From assembly GCF_900537065.1 (NCBI RefSeq), contig NZ_UNRC01000004.1, forward strand, positions 62,001-126,000: a stretch of DNA of 64,000 nucleotides, given 5' to 3'. A program made the translations under genes and the position numbers. The notes under the pieces were generated by a model. It was given only the letters and a program-made list of their open reading frames with translations, had not been told where the DNA came from and made no database searches. Source of the stretch: Sphingorhabdus sp. Alg239-R122 (GTDB taxonomy: Bacteria; Pseudomonadota; Alphaproteobacteria; Sphingomonadales; Sphingomonadaceae). Of the stretch, positions 27,453-36,394 are shown piece by piece. Each line of letters opens with the position of its first letter. The first letter of the stretch is position 1.

Positions 27453-27794
27453 TCAGTCGTTAGCCGGCTTTGAACCACCCGGAGGCACGATATCAGACAA
27501 GGTAGATTTGACAGCCTTAACTTTCAAGCCGCCGCCGAGGTCAATATCAACATAATCATCATCAACCTTGGTCACTTTGCCGACCAGACCGCCGCCTGTG
27601 ACAACTTTGTCGTTTTTCTTGACACTGTCGATTTTTGCCTGGTGCTCTTTCATCCGCTTTTGCTGAGGACGGATCAGCAAGAAATAGAAAATCACGAAAA
27701 TCGCGACGAGCGGCAGCATGCTGAGCAGAAATGGTGGCTGTTCACCCGCAGCTGCGGCAATAATGAAGGAAAAAATTACACTATCCATAGTCAA
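27453..27794 (-). CDS. yajC: Preprotein translocase subunit YajC
   Basis: 113 residues. One membrane helix (about 22-42, LLSMLPLVAIFVIFYFLLIRP) is followed by the conserved QQKRMKEHQAKIDSVKKNDKVVTGGGLVGKVTKVDDDYVDIDL cytoplasmic SH3-like domain. It is the first gene of the yajC-secD-secF-Mth938 operon. Confidence 0.96.
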   Translation of the reverse strand: MTMDSVIFSFIIAAAAGEQPPFLLSMLPLVAIFVIFYFLLIRPQQKRMKEHQAKIDSVKKNDKVVTGGGLVGKVTKVDDDYVDIDLGGGLKVKAVKSTLSDIVPPGGSKPAND

Positions 27795-27953
27795 GAACCT
27801 GTTTCATCTAGAATGTATGGAGAAAGCTATTGCAGCATCTCCCAAAAATATATGTGCGCGCGCCTATCACCTTCAATGGGGAAAGGCAATTATATAGCAT
27901 GTGCATAACATGAAACCTTGCCATTTGGCGTGCACGCGCATATCCGGCACGGC

Positions 27954-28388
27954 ATGGGGTCCGTAAGCAGCCACATAAATAAAATGCACCGCATGGTGGC
28001 GGCTCTGCTTTCGTGCGCCATGCTTTTGTCGCTACTCGTTCCCAGCGGCTTCATGCCAGACCATTCAGACGGCAGTTTCAGTATAAAACTGTGTTCAGGC
28101 ATTCAGGACGCAAAGCTGGTTATAGACCGAAACAATCCGCAATATGAACTGTTGGCGCTGGTCAACGGTATCAATACGCAAACCGATACAGACCGTGGTT
28201 CGGATACAGAAGAAATGCAGGACTGCGCCTTTTCGGCCGGTGCGGGCCTGGCCCTCACACCTCCGCCAACCGTAGCGACCGAGATTGTACGACATCCGGC
28301 CTTCGTTTCCGCCATTCCCCGTGTACGGCAATATAGCGGACATGCATTACGTCTGCCGCCATCAACAGGCCCTCCTATCCATAGTTGA
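27954..28388 (+). CDS. DUF2946-like protein
   Basis: About 144 residues from ATG 27954; alternatives are TTG 27918 and ATG 27984, and none has a good ribosome site. A hydrophobic helix (MVAALLSCAMLLSLLVPSGFMP) leads into IKLCSG, with later DCAFSAGAG. The VPSGFMP-LCSG-CAF spacing resembles DUF2946, a family often encoded beside copper-related outer-membrane genes. The following gene encodes a Met/His-rich outer-membrane protein. Confidence 0.7.
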   Translation: MGSVSSHINKMHRMVAALLSCAMLLSLLVPSGFMPDHSDGSFSIKLCSGIQDAKLVIDRNNPQYELLALVNGINTQTDTDRGSDTEEMQDCAFSAGAGLALTPPPTVATEIVRHPAFVSAIPRVRQYSGHALRLPPSTGPPIHS

Positions 28389-28497
28389 ACGGCCTTTTTA
28401 GCCCCAGTAAATCAGCATTCCGGACATATGCACGCTCGGGAAGTTTCCGTGCGCCATGCTGTTCGGATGACATTTTCCTGTTCGATAGGAATTACTA

Positions 28498-29598
28498 ATG
28501 AAAAGCATATATTTAACACGCCGCATTGTTGCGGTATCTCTCACCGCTGCCATGACTATGGCGGCCCCTGCCCATGCACATGATGTCTATGCCGATGACC
28601 ATGCACCCATAGGTATCATGGCCGACCATGCCCATAAAATGGGTGAAGTCATGTTCTCTGCGCGGTACATGCACATGGCAATGCGGGGCAACCAGATCGG
28701 TGCTGACAATGCTACACCCGAAGAAATTGTCACCACCGTGCCGAATCGTTTTTTTGGTACTCCCATGCAGCCGCCTACACTGCGTATTGTTCCCACGGAA
28801 ATGCGCACCGACATGGTGATGCTGGGCGCCATGTATGCCCCCAGCGATGCCGTGACGTTAATGGTGATGGGCAGCTATAGTGAAAAAGAAATGGACCCTG
28901 TCACATTTCAGGGCGGCATGGGCACAAACAGGCTTGGTGAATTTACCACCAATCCCAAAGGCCTTGGCGATATCAAGGTCGCGGCTTTATTTCCGTTACT
29001 GGGTCATCCTGATGCCAAATCAGATGCACGTGATGAACTCACATTGAAAGTCGGCATCAGTGCGCCGACAGGGTCAACCACCAAGAGAGCCCAGATTCTT
29101 GCCCCCATGGGCGGCACGCCAACGGTTCGCACGCCCTATATGATGCAAATCGGGTCAGGCAGCTGGGATTTTGAGCCCGCCCTCACCTATAAAATGCGGC
29201 ACGGCAAATTGGGCCTTGGCATGCAGGGCAGCGCGAAAATTAGCCTGGAACGCAATGATCAGGATTACCGTCTTGGCAATGTGTATGAAGCGACCGCCTG
29301 GACCAGCTACCGCCCTGCACAATGGGTCAGTCTGTCCGCGCGTGCAAAATTCCGTGCCATGGGCCGGATCGGCGGCATTGATCCGGCTATCATGGGTCCA
29401 GTGCAGACCGCCAATCCTGATTTTCAGGGCGGCGAGCGTATCGACCTGATCGCCGGGGCCAACTTCGTTGCCACCCATGGCGCACTGGCCGGACACAGGC
29501 TGGGTCTGGAAATCGGCAAGCCTGTCTATCAAGACCTGAACGGTCCGCAGATGAAGGGTGACTGGGTGCTAACGCTCGGGTGGCAAAAAGCGTTATGA
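28498..29598 (+). CDS. Met/His-rich outer-membrane transporter-like protein (MetA-pathway type)
   Basis: 366 residues. A signal peptide ends AHAHD, then the mature N-terminus is rich in His, Met and Asp (HDVYADDHAPIGIMADHAHKMGEVMFSARYMHMAMRG). The rest is beta-strand-rich with repeated MVMLGAMYAPSD, VMGSYSEKEMD and final LTLGWQKAL segments, as in the phenol-degradation 'MetA' outer-membrane channel family. The Met/His enrichment and the DUF2946 neighbour suggest a metal, possibly copper, connection; this is inference. Confidence 0.75.
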   Translation: MKSIYLTRRIVAVSLTAAMTMAAPAHAHDVYADDHAPIGIMADHAHKMGEVMFSARYMHMAMRGNQIGADNATPEEIVTTVPNRFFGTPMQPPTLRIVPTEMRTDMVMLGAMYAPSDAVTLMVMGSYSEKEMDPVTFQGGMGTNRLGEFTTNPKGLGDIKVAALFPLLGHPDAKSDARDELTLKVGISAPTGSTTKRAQILAPMGGTPTVRTPYMMQIGSGSWDFEPALTYKMRHGKLGLGMQGSAKISLERNDQDYRLGNVYEATAWTSYRPAQWVSLSARAKFRAMGRIGGIDPAIMGPVQTANPDFQGGERIDLIAGANFVATHGALAGHRLGLEIGKPVYQDLNGPQMKGDWVLTLGWQKAL

Positions 29599-29635
29599 TG
29601 CGGACTGCAATGACATTCACGTCGTAAAACAAATT

Positions 29636-29674
29636 ATTGCCCCGCACCGCTTGCCAAATGCAGTGCGGGGCAAT
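29636..29674. terminator. Strong hairpin between the outer-membrane gene and tRNA-Pro
   Basis: A perfect 12-bp inverted repeat ATTGCCCCGCAC (29636-29647) / GTGCGGGGCAAT (29663-29674) has a 15-base loop. No T-run follows on the plus strand, so its efficiency as an intrinsic terminator is uncertain. Confidence 0.6.
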
Positions 29675-29692
29675 ATACGCCCTCATTCCGGT

Positions 29693-29769
29693 CGGGACGT
29701 AGCGCAGCCTGGTAGCGCATCACACTGGGGGTGTGGGGGTCGTAGGTTCGAATCCTATCGTCCCGACCA
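29693..29769 (+). tRNA. tRNA-Pro (anticodon GGG)
   Basis: The 77-base cloverleaf has acceptor stem CGGGACG/CGTCCCG, encoded ACCA, and D-arm GCGCAGCCTGGTAGCGC. The anticodon stem TCACA/TGTGG holds the loop CTGGGGG (anticodon GGG, reading CCC/CCU), and the T-arm is TAGGTTCGAATCCTA. Confidence 0.97.
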
Positions 29770-29901
29770 ATTATTTCTAGCAAGAGAACCGATACTTCAA
29801 CAGAGAATCCTGTGTAAAACAGGCAAATTTCCGTATAAAACAATACTGTCCTACAAATAACCAAATAGGTTAGTGGTGATTCTTAATATTGGAGAGTCAT
29901 T

Positions 29902-30444
29902 ATGGATATATACAAGCTGATTGATGAAGTTATCGACCGCGAAGGAGGATATAGCAACCATCCTGCAGATCGCGGCGGGGAAACCAACTGGGGGATCACG
30001 CACCGGGTTGCACGCACCAATGGTTTCTATGGACCCATGCGTCAGTTAAGCCGGTCAAAGGCTGCAGATATCTATCGCCACATCTATTGGGATGATCCCT
30101 CTTTCAATATGGTCGCGGCACAAGCCCCTGCTCTTGCGGCTGAGTTATTCGACACTGCGGTGAACATGGGTCCCGCCACTGCATCGGCTTTCCTGCAACG
30201 TGCGCTTAATGTACTCAACCGCAATGAGCGTGATTACAACGATATTTTGGTCGATCGGCAAATCGGCCCGCGCACGCTGGCTGCACTTGATGCTTTTATT
30301 ACCACGCGCGGCGCGCAGGCGGAATCAATCCTGCTGAAAGCCGTGGAAGCGTTGCAGGGCGCAAAATATCTGCGCCTTGCCGAAAAGCGCCCTGCAAATG
30401 AAGCCTTTTTATATGGATGGCTCGCCAACAGGATTGGTAACTAA
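29902..30444 (+). CDS. GH108-family peptidoglycan hydrolase (endolysin-like)
   Basis: 180 residues preceded by GGAGA. The N-terminal glycosyl hydrolase 108 domain has the catalytic Glu in IDREGGYSNHPADRGGETNWGIT and the YRHIYWDDPSF segment. The C-terminal half (AAELFDTAVNMGPATASAFLQRALN; DRQIGPRTLAALDAF) matches the linked peptidoglycan-binding part. No signal peptide is evident, as for phage or gene-transfer-agent endolysins released by a holin. The next gene encodes a holin, so the two form a lysis pair. Confidence 0.92.
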   Translation: MDIYKLIDEVIDREGGYSNHPADRGGETNWGITHRVARTNGFYGPMRQLSRSKAADIYRHIYWDDPSFNMVAAQAPALAAELFDTAVNMGPATASAFLQRALNVLNRNERDYNDILVDRQIGPRTLAALDAFITTRGAQAESILLKAVEALQGAKYLRLAEKRPANEAFLYGWLANRIGN

Positions 30445-30492
30445 CGCCGCTACACAATTTCAGGGGAATAAACCAAACCAAAGGATATGACT

Positions 30493-30906
30493 ATGTCACT
30501 ACTTGAAGGCATAATTGGCCCAATAGCCAAAATCATCGATAAAATCATTCCGGATCCCGAAGCGCGGAACCGGGCGAAACTGGAACTCATCAAGTTGGAA
30601 GGCTCACAGGAAATGCAACAGTTGCAAACCCGCATGTCAGCCATCATTGCCGAAGCAAAATCAGTAGATCCGTGGACGAGTCGCGCACGACCCAGCTTCC
30701 TTTATGTCATGTATGCGATGATTCTATGGGCGATTCCCATGGGTCTGATTGCCAGCATGAAGCCAGATACGGCCCATGCGATTGCCAACGGTATGAATGC
30801 CTATCTGGCCGGCATTCCAGAGCCTCTCTATGCGCTGTTTGGCACAGGATACCTAGGATACACTGTCGCACGGCAATGGGGTAAAGCACGCAGCACAGAC
30901 AGGTGA
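30493..30906 (+). CDS. 3-TM holin (GTA holin type)
   Basis: 137 residues from ATG 30493, 7 bases past AAGGA; an in-frame ATG at 30487 is too close to that site. An amphipathic N-terminus (LLEGIIGPIAKIIDKIIPDPEARNRAKLEL) and a coiled stretch lead to SVDPWTSRARPSFLYVMYAMILWAIPMGL and further hydrophobic segments. This is the 3-TM holin family found in phages and alphaproteobacterial gene transfer agents. It pairs with the GH108 gene 48 bases upstream. No capsid, tail or terminase genes are nearby. Confidence 0.88.
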   Translation: MSLLEGIIGPIAKIIDKIIPDPEARNRAKLELIKLEGSQEMQQLQTRMSAIIAEAKSVDPWTSRARPSFLYVMYAMILWAIPMGLIASMKPDTAHAIANGMNAYLAGIPEPLYALFGTGYLGYTVARQWGKARSTDR

Positions 30907-31007
30907 ATTTGGTGTTTTACCGTATTTTTGCGAAAAATTCTTGCAAGACCGGTAGACATGCAGGTAAATGGCAAATTCTTATTCCAAACCAGAAGGGGAA
31001 AAGTACC

Positions 31008-31286
31008 ATGAAGAAAACAAACCTGCGTTCAATGCTTGCAGTAACCGGCGGTCTCGCTCTTGCTACAGCAGCATGTACACCTGAAACCGCTCAGGAAGAA
31101 GCTGTTGAAGCTGCTTGTGAAGCTGCTGAAGAAGCTACAGAAGCTGCATGTGCCGCTTGTGAAGCTAAATGTGCCGCTGCTGAAGCTGGTGACGCTGAAG
31201 CTGTTGACGCTGCATGTGAAGCTAAATGTTCTGCACAGTGTGCAGCTGTTGAAGCTAAATGTGCTGCTGAAGCTGCTGCTGAATAA
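31008..31286 (+). CDS. Cysteine/alanine/glutamate-rich small lipoprotein
   Basis: 92 residues. MKKTNLRSMLAVTGGLALATAAC is a lipoprotein signal with the lipobox TAAC. The mature part is almost entirely Ala, Glu, Cys and Lys, with repeating EAAC, AAC, EAKC, DAAC, EAKC, SAQC and VEAKC units: nine Cys in all, eight after the lipid-anchor Cys. DNA repeats of GCT, GAA, AAA and TGT codons give codon use unlike the neighbours and leave other frames open by chance. AGAAGGGG lies about 10-15 bases upstream. The Cys pattern suggests a metal- or thiol-active exported protein; I know no named family. Confidence 0.75.
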   Translation: MKKTNLRSMLAVTGGLALATAACTPETAQEEAVEAACEAAEEATEAACAACEAKCAAAEAGDAEAVDAACEAKCSAQCAAVEAKCAAEAAAE

Positions 31287-31301
31287 GCCGACCAGTTTCG
31301 C

Positions 31302-31907
31302 TTGACACAAGCACTTGAAAAGCTGTTTGCCCTAACGGGCCAGATAGCTGAAGAGGGCGTCTCGCTGGTACCCCGTGTGGTGCCGCCGGACGCCCTTTTT
31401 GTTCAGCTGGAACATTATCCCAAGGATGATTGCATCGCCCCGGGAAACAAATCGCGCTGGTTTTACCACGCGCACCCTCCCGAAGAACGTGAAGAAGGCG
31501 AGCACGGGCATTTCCATATATTCCTGCCGCGCCACCTGTTCGGCGATACAAAGCCGTTGATCGGGCCACCTCAAAAAAACGTAAAAGGCAATAAACCGGC
31601 TCAGGTCGTGCATTTCGCTGCATTGGCCTTTGGCACAGACGGCATGCCCAGTTACTGGTTCACAACCAATTACTGGGTCACGCATGAGTATATGATGCCG
31701 GCAACCGAGATTGCCAAATACCTGAAAGAATTTGACATGACGGACGCCCCCGGTGATCCACTGGTCAATGACTGGCTCACCGCCGCGGTTCAGGTCTTTC
31801 ATGACCCGCTCATAGAAATGCTTGAAGAGCGCGACAAAGCGCTGACTGAGAGCAATTATACCGACAAGGCACTGGAAGTCACATCACGCATGGATTTCGA
31901 TCTATAA
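31302..31907 (+). CDS. DUF6969-like protein, unknown function
   Basis: 201 residues with a TTG start (31302), 15 bases after the Cys-rich lipoprotein gene. No Shine-Dalgarno is visible, so translation may be coupled. Cytoplasmic by composition. A His-rich centre is conspicuous (YHAHPPEEREEGEHGHFHIFLPRHLFG), followed by VVHFAALAFGTDGMPSYWFTTNYWVTHEYMMPATE, and the C-terminus is helical. The sequence looks like the family I recall as DUF6969, but this is from memory. The His cluster could bind metal. Confidence 0.7.
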   Translation: MTQALEKLFALTGQIAEEGVSLVPRVVPPDALFVQLEHYPKDDCIAPGNKSRWFYHAHPPEEREEGEHGHFHIFLPRHLFGDTKPLIGPPQKNVKGNKPAQVVHFAALAFGTDGMPSYWFTTNYWVTHEYMMPATEIAKYLKEFDMTDAPGDPLVNDWLTAAVQVFHDPLIEMLEERDKALTESNYTDKALEVTSRMDFDL

Positions 31908-32107
31908 TGCGTTTTATATGATTATGCCGCGCAGCACGGACCTGGAACTTGATATATCACCCAGGCGTGGCGACGTAACCTGTTTTGAATGATATGGTGA
32001 CCGAAGGCTCGTGAGCAGCGAATTTCGTTAAGAATGGATAAGAAATCGCAAACACTGATAACCTATCCGGTTAAAATCGGACTGTCATTTATTTTCATTA
32101 TACTAAG

Positions 32108-33076
32108 TTAATCAACGGAAGAAGCGGCCGCCACTGCCATTTGTCCGTTCTTATGCGCGACACCTGGGACTATTTGGATAGTCCAGTGATAATTGACACC
32201 GTATTTATCTGCCTGTTTCTGTCCCGCCATATGATAGCTCAAACCTCGTGCATAACGGTGAGGCCCCTGTTGCATCGCTTCATCAGTGCGGCGCAGGCTT
32301 TTGTGGTTGGGATCATTATCTTTGTCACCAAGTAATATGAGGACATTCTTGGATAGCGCTTTTTTCAGCATTTCCTCCGAAACACCTGCCCCTTTCAGCC
32401 CGTAAGGATAGGATTTCGTCATATCGGGAACTGTGTACCACCCGGCATTGGCAGAGAGGTACTGATGCGCCCTGGCATTGGGCTTGTAATAAAGGAACCG
32501 GTGCACAAATTGCGAACCGGCTGAGTGTCCGTAAATGGAATATTTTTCCTGCCTGCTATCCACCGCGCGGCGGACAACATCAAATATCGGTTCAATTGCC
32601 GAGAATGACCAGATGGCCTCATCCTGAAGGCCTTTCCCTTCCTTGCGAAACACATTGCCAAGATTATAGCCAGCTGACTTCGGGAAATCGGTTTTGCTAA
32701 ATTCCGGTGCAATAATAATCAGGCCATTCGCTCGTGCTGGCTCTACCCATTCACGGATATAACGGTGAGGGTCCCGCTTGGTGCCGTGCATAACAAACAG
32801 GATAGGAGCCTTATGAACATCAATATTATCAGGCGCATATATCCAGACCGGAAGATCAGGGCCTGCCCATTTGGTGAACATGAAGCGATTAATAGAGCCA
32901 ACTGCAAATTCACGGCTATGCGAGATATTAGGAGAAGTAATATTGTGAAGAGACTGGCTGGCTATCTGGACCGGCACATTGCTGGTGGCAGGCCGCTCAA
33001 TGCTTTCCAGCGGTAATGCCTGACATGCAGCCAGACTTAACAGTACAGTAGGCACACTGAGATATCGCATGTTCAT
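32108..33076 (-). CDS. Alpha/beta-hydrolase lipoprotein (esterase/PHB-depolymerase-like)
   Basis: 322 residues. MNMRYLSVPTVLLSLAAC is a lipoprotein signal. The hydrolase core has PILFVMHGTKRDPHRYIREWVEPA (oxyanion region) and the nucleophile elbow YGHSAGSQF; an Asp in GDKDNDPNH and a His in PGVAHKNGQMA complete a plausible triad. This resembles secreted esterases that have a depolymerase-type lid-less fold. It lies 119 bases downstream of the TonB receptor gene on the same strand and may belong to its regulon. Confidence 0.85.
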   Translation of the reverse strand: MNMRYLSVPTVLLSLAACQALPLESIERPATSNVPVQIASQSLHNITSPNISHSREFAVGSINRFMFTKWAGPDLPVWIYAPDNIDVHKAPILFVMHGTKRDPHRYIREWVEPARANGLIIIAPEFSKTDFPKSAGYNLGNVFRKEGKGLQDEAIWSFSAIEPIFDVVRRAVDSRQEKYSIYGHSAGSQFVHRFLYYKPNARAHQYLSANAGWYTVPDMTKSYPYGLKGAGVSEEMLKKALSKNVLILLGDKDNDPNHKSLRRTDEAMQQGPHRYARGLSYHMAGQKQADKYGVNYHWTIQIVPGVAHKNGQMAVAAASSVD

Positions 33077-33195
33077 ATGAGTTTCCTGGCAGTCACTATT
33101 TCATTAAAATCCATGCCCGCACATATGGAGCCTGGCGGTGAAAGGCCGGCTTTTGGAATATTTCCGAAAAACCGGCCCGGCGCGACCCTGGACTA

Positions 33196-36100
33196 TCAGA
33201 ACCTTATGCTTGCCCCGACAAAGAACTCACGTCCAACCGCATCGTTAAGGTCGGAAACGATATTACGGGAACTACCTGTATCGGTACCTGAAGGAATGAT
33301 CGGTCCGTAATTGTCAAAGATATTGTTGATGCCGGCAGTAATCGTAAAGCGGGCATCGGAACCGAAGCGGTAACGCGCATAAATATCATGATAGGTTTCA
33401 TTACCAACACGGAAATAGCGGTCATCACTCGGATCTGCAGCATCATTGCTGTCAACACCGCCAGCTTCGAAGTTGAGCGTATAAGTCAGGCGGAAACCAC
33501 CGTTGCGGTAACCAGCCCGAAAACGAAGCTCATCCTTGCCGTTCTCAATCTCGCCCAGTGGTGAAGTTATGATAGAAACTCCGCCCAGTCCGACAAATTC
33601 GGTCTGCTGCTTAAAATAATGTGAGTAGCGGAAGTCAATATCAAACTGACCTGGAATAACCGGCAATTCAATCCGACTCCAACGGAGGGTTGCATCAATA
33701 CCTTCCACCAGTTCGTTGTTCAGGTTTTCCTGGAAATTGATGACCTGGTCAACACTGCCGTCTGTCCTGCTCCGCGTTATGACATCACAGAACTTATTAT
33801 TCGGAAAGTCATCTGCTGCATAGCATAGATCGACTGTATCCTGCGTGCTCACCGAACCAATCGCATCCTTGATGTCGATACGGTAATAGTCAGCAACCAG
33901 TGAAAAGTTCGGAATGACGCTTGGTGTCAGGACAAAGCCGGCCGTGAATGTTTCTGCCGTTTCCTCCTTAAGGTTCTGGTTACCGGCATTTGGTCCCTGT
34001 GTGCCACCAGGGCCATCGAATGGATCACCTGCATTGTCTGGATCAGCAAAAAATGCCTGAATACCTGGCTCTGCCAAACAGTTTGTAGCAATATTTGTAA
34101 GGTTGGCATTTTCTCCGCCAGGGCTCGATGGCGCAACGATTCCCGTTCCATCCGGGTTCAGGCCTTCGCAAGGATCCTGAAGATCATCCGCGTCCGGACG
34201 GGGAGGTGAGAAAAATTCGGTTATAGTAGGCGCACGTTGCGAACGGGAATATTGCGTACGAAGACGCAGTGCATCATTCATCTGCCACACGGCACCGGCA
34301 TTAAAGCTGAAAATGGTGCCTATGGTTGAATAATTTGCTATACGCGCCGCCGCACTGACATTTAACCTGTCAACAATGACGGGAACATCAATCTCCGCAA
34401 ACCCTTCGATCACATCATAATTTGCCTTAAGGCTTGGGAATGTGGAGTGGGTTGTGACAAAAACATCATTGGTCGTCGGGTCTCCGTCAACACCGCCGAT
34501 AAGGTCGCCGTCACGATCACCTCGTGTCTCCTGGCCTTCACGGCGATATTCCAGACCCAGGGCAAATTTGATATCGCGTTCGCCAAGGCTGAACAGGTCG
34601 CCATTAATGGATGCCCCAGCCGTAAGTTGGTCACGTTTCTGGGAGGCATCCCCGGTATAACTGATATAGTCGGCAGCTTGAGCCGTCACACTGCCTTCAC
34701 CAAATAGGTTGATCGGCACACATCCATTTGCGCGGGCTGCTGCGTCCACACACTGGAAACCGCCATTGCCATCATCTTCAATATTCAGCGCAAAATCGAG
34801 ATTCTGAAGGTTTATCTCACCATTATTAATCGCGCGCTGTTTCCATTCACCATAGGTAGCAAATGCGTTCCACCTGATCGCATCGGTCAGTTGGCCATCG
34901 AAGTCGGCCATAACACGGATCGTTTCCCGGCTGTTGATTCGCTGTTCTTCTCCAAGTTCGGGGAAAGACCTGATCCAGGATACTGTACCGCTACGGGTTT
35001 CTTCGACCTCGGGCGGAATGAAGGGGTGGCTGGATGACATTCTGCGAACTTCGAACACGTCCGGAACACCGTCCAGGATACCAAATGTCTCACCGCTGCC
35101 GCCATCTTCAAGGCCATTGTGGTTCAACGTGTCAACATCCGAGTAAAGCGCTGTCAGGGACGCCGTGAGAGCGTCAGAAAACTCAAATGTTCCATGGAAT
35201 CCCAAATTCAGCACTTCACGCTTGCTGCGTAGCGACTGACCGATACGGTCGTTATATCCATCAAAGTCACCCAGAAAATCCTGATTCAACGCACGGTCAA
35301 ACGAGCCATCTGGCAAGGTCGGACGCAGGCTTTTGTCGTTAAACCAGCGGCCATCCCTGAACCATGCATCCCCTTCAAAAACGCCGCCGGGCAAATCCGA
35401 ATCAAACGAAGGCAAAATACAGTGCCTGTTCGTATTGTTCGGATCGCAGCCTGGCGCATTTACTTCGTTGGCAAACGAATCACGAGACGAGTCAGCGGGA
35501 TCATCAAACTCAACCGGCAGAATTGCCAGAGGACGACTGCTATCTATCCGAATCTCTTTCTCATCGCGGTAACTGGCGCCCAGCAACACATAACCGCGAT
35601 CATCGGCGAACCTGGTTCCGTAAAGCCCCTCCAGTCGTAATTCTTCGCCCCCACTTGCTTCAGGAGCAGAGAATCGTACGTCAAGGTCAACGCCTTCAAA
35701 GTCATCCTCAAGGATGAAATTGGCGACACCAGCGATCGCATCCGAGCCATAAATAGCCGATGCGCCGCCCGTAGTAATTTCTGCGCGTTTTACGAATCCG
35801 GCAGGAATGGTGCCAAGGCTGACACGATCACCGTTACCGGAGTTCGAAACGGCACGCTTACCATTGATCAACACAAGCGTCCGGTTGTCCCCCAGCCTGC
35901 GCAGGCTAACGGTTGAGAGGCCATTATTCTGAATGCTGTTGTTACTGTTTTGAACAGATATACCGTCGCCCACGCCAGGGAGCTGCGTCACAATTTCCGC
36001 CAGGTCGGTCTTGCCGCTTTCCTCAATATCATCTGATGTGAATACCTGAAGCGGTACCGATGACTCTTCAGCGCGTTTCTCAATCCGAGACCCGGTGACA

Positions 36101-36243
36101 ACAATCAATCCATCATTTTGTTGTGAGGAGGTTGACTGTTCCTCTTGCGCTACATCCTGCGCATGAATGGGGGTAGCCGTAGCAGCAACTGCAATCGGCA
36201 CCAGCATTGTTGAGTGTAACAGAATTTTTTGAAACTTTATCAT
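33196..36243 (-). CDS. TonB-dependent outer-membrane receptor
   Basis: 1015 residues, typical for the large sphingomonad/Caulobacter substrate receptors. A signal peptide ends IHAQD. Next come a probable TonB box (NDGLIVVTGSRIEKR), the plug domain (SDDIEESGKTDLAEIVTQLPGVG; RTLVLINGKRAVS; ASAIYGSDAIAGVANFILE) and a 22-strand barrel ending in EFFVGASIRF with a terminal Phe. The substrate is not readable; the adjacent peptidase operon and LysR gene suggest peptide or amino-acid-derived ligands. Confidence 0.95.
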   Translation of the reverse strand: MIKFQKILLHSTMLVPIAVAATATPIHAQDVAQEEQSTSSQQNDGLIVVTGSRIEKRAEESSVPLQVFTSDDIEESGKTDLAEIVTQLPGVGDGISVQNSNNSIQNNGLSTVSLRRLGDNRTLVLINGKRAVSNSGNGDRVSLGTIPAGFVKRAEITTGGASAIYGSDAIAGVANFILEDDFEGVDLDVRFSAPEASGGEELRLEGLYGTRFADDRGYVLLGASYRDEKEIRIDSSRPLAILPVEFDDPADSSRDSFANEVNAPGCDPNNTNRHCILPSFDSDLPGGVFEGDAWFRDGRWFNDKSLRPTLPDGSFDRALNQDFLGDFDGYNDRIGQSLRSKREVLNLGFHGTFEFSDALTASLTALYSDVDTLNHNGLEDGGSGETFGILDGVPDVFEVRRMSSSHPFIPPEVEETRSGTVSWIRSFPELGEEQRINSRETIRVMADFDGQLTDAIRWNAFATYGEWKQRAINNGEINLQNLDFALNIEDDGNGGFQCVDAAARANGCVPINLFGEGSVTAQAADYISYTGDASQKRDQLTAGASINGDLFSLGERDIKFALGLEYRREGQETRGDRDGDLIGGVDGDPTTNDVFVTTHSTFPSLKANYDVIEGFAEIDVPVIVDRLNVSAAARIANYSTIGTIFSFNAGAVWQMNDALRLRTQYSRSQRAPTITEFFSPPRPDADDLQDPCEGLNPDGTGIVAPSSPGGENANLTNIATNCLAEPGIQAFFADPDNAGDPFDGPGGTQGPNAGNQNLKEETAETFTAGFVLTPSVIPNFSLVADYYRIDIKDAIGSVSTQDTVDLCYAADDFPNNKFCDVITRSRTDGSVDQVINFQENLNNELVEGIDATLRWSRIELPVIPGQFDIDFRYSHYFKQQTEFVGLGGVSIITSPLGEIENGKDELRFRAGYRNGGFRLTYTLNFEAGGVDSNDAADPSDDRYFRVGNETYHDIYARYRFGSDARFTITAGINNIFDNYGPIIPSGTDTGSSRNIVSDLNDAVGREFFVGASIRF

Positions 36244-36337
36244 ACGATACTCCCCACCTGTAATATTTAAATACTATTCAGCTCTCTATTTTGTAAGCTT
36301 TGACTCACTTGTTGACCTGACCGTAAAAAAGCTCCAG

Positions 36338-36379
36338 TTCCTAATTGGAATGAAGCGATGCAAAAAACGCAAATATTTG
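36338..36379. promoter_or_regulatory. Inverted repeats between TonB receptor and LysR genes
   Basis: TTCC-TAATT-GGAA at 36338-36350 and the perfect palindrome CAAATATTTG at 36370-36379 lie in the 151-base divergent intergenic region, a usual place for LysR binding (T-N11-A boxes). Operator function is inferred from position only. Confidence 0.35.
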
Positions 36380-36394
36380 AAATAGAGAGATTTC

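Noticed and set aside
29693-30906. Integrated prophage or genomic island at tRNA-Pro
   Set aside because: No integrase and no repeated tRNA 3' end were found downstream within the window; only the lysis pair is present.
31029-31310. Additional long frames on both strands across the Cys-rich lipoprotein gene
   Set aside because: They result from the GCT/GAA/TGT nucleotide repeats; only the frame with signal peptide, lipobox and ribosome site is credible.
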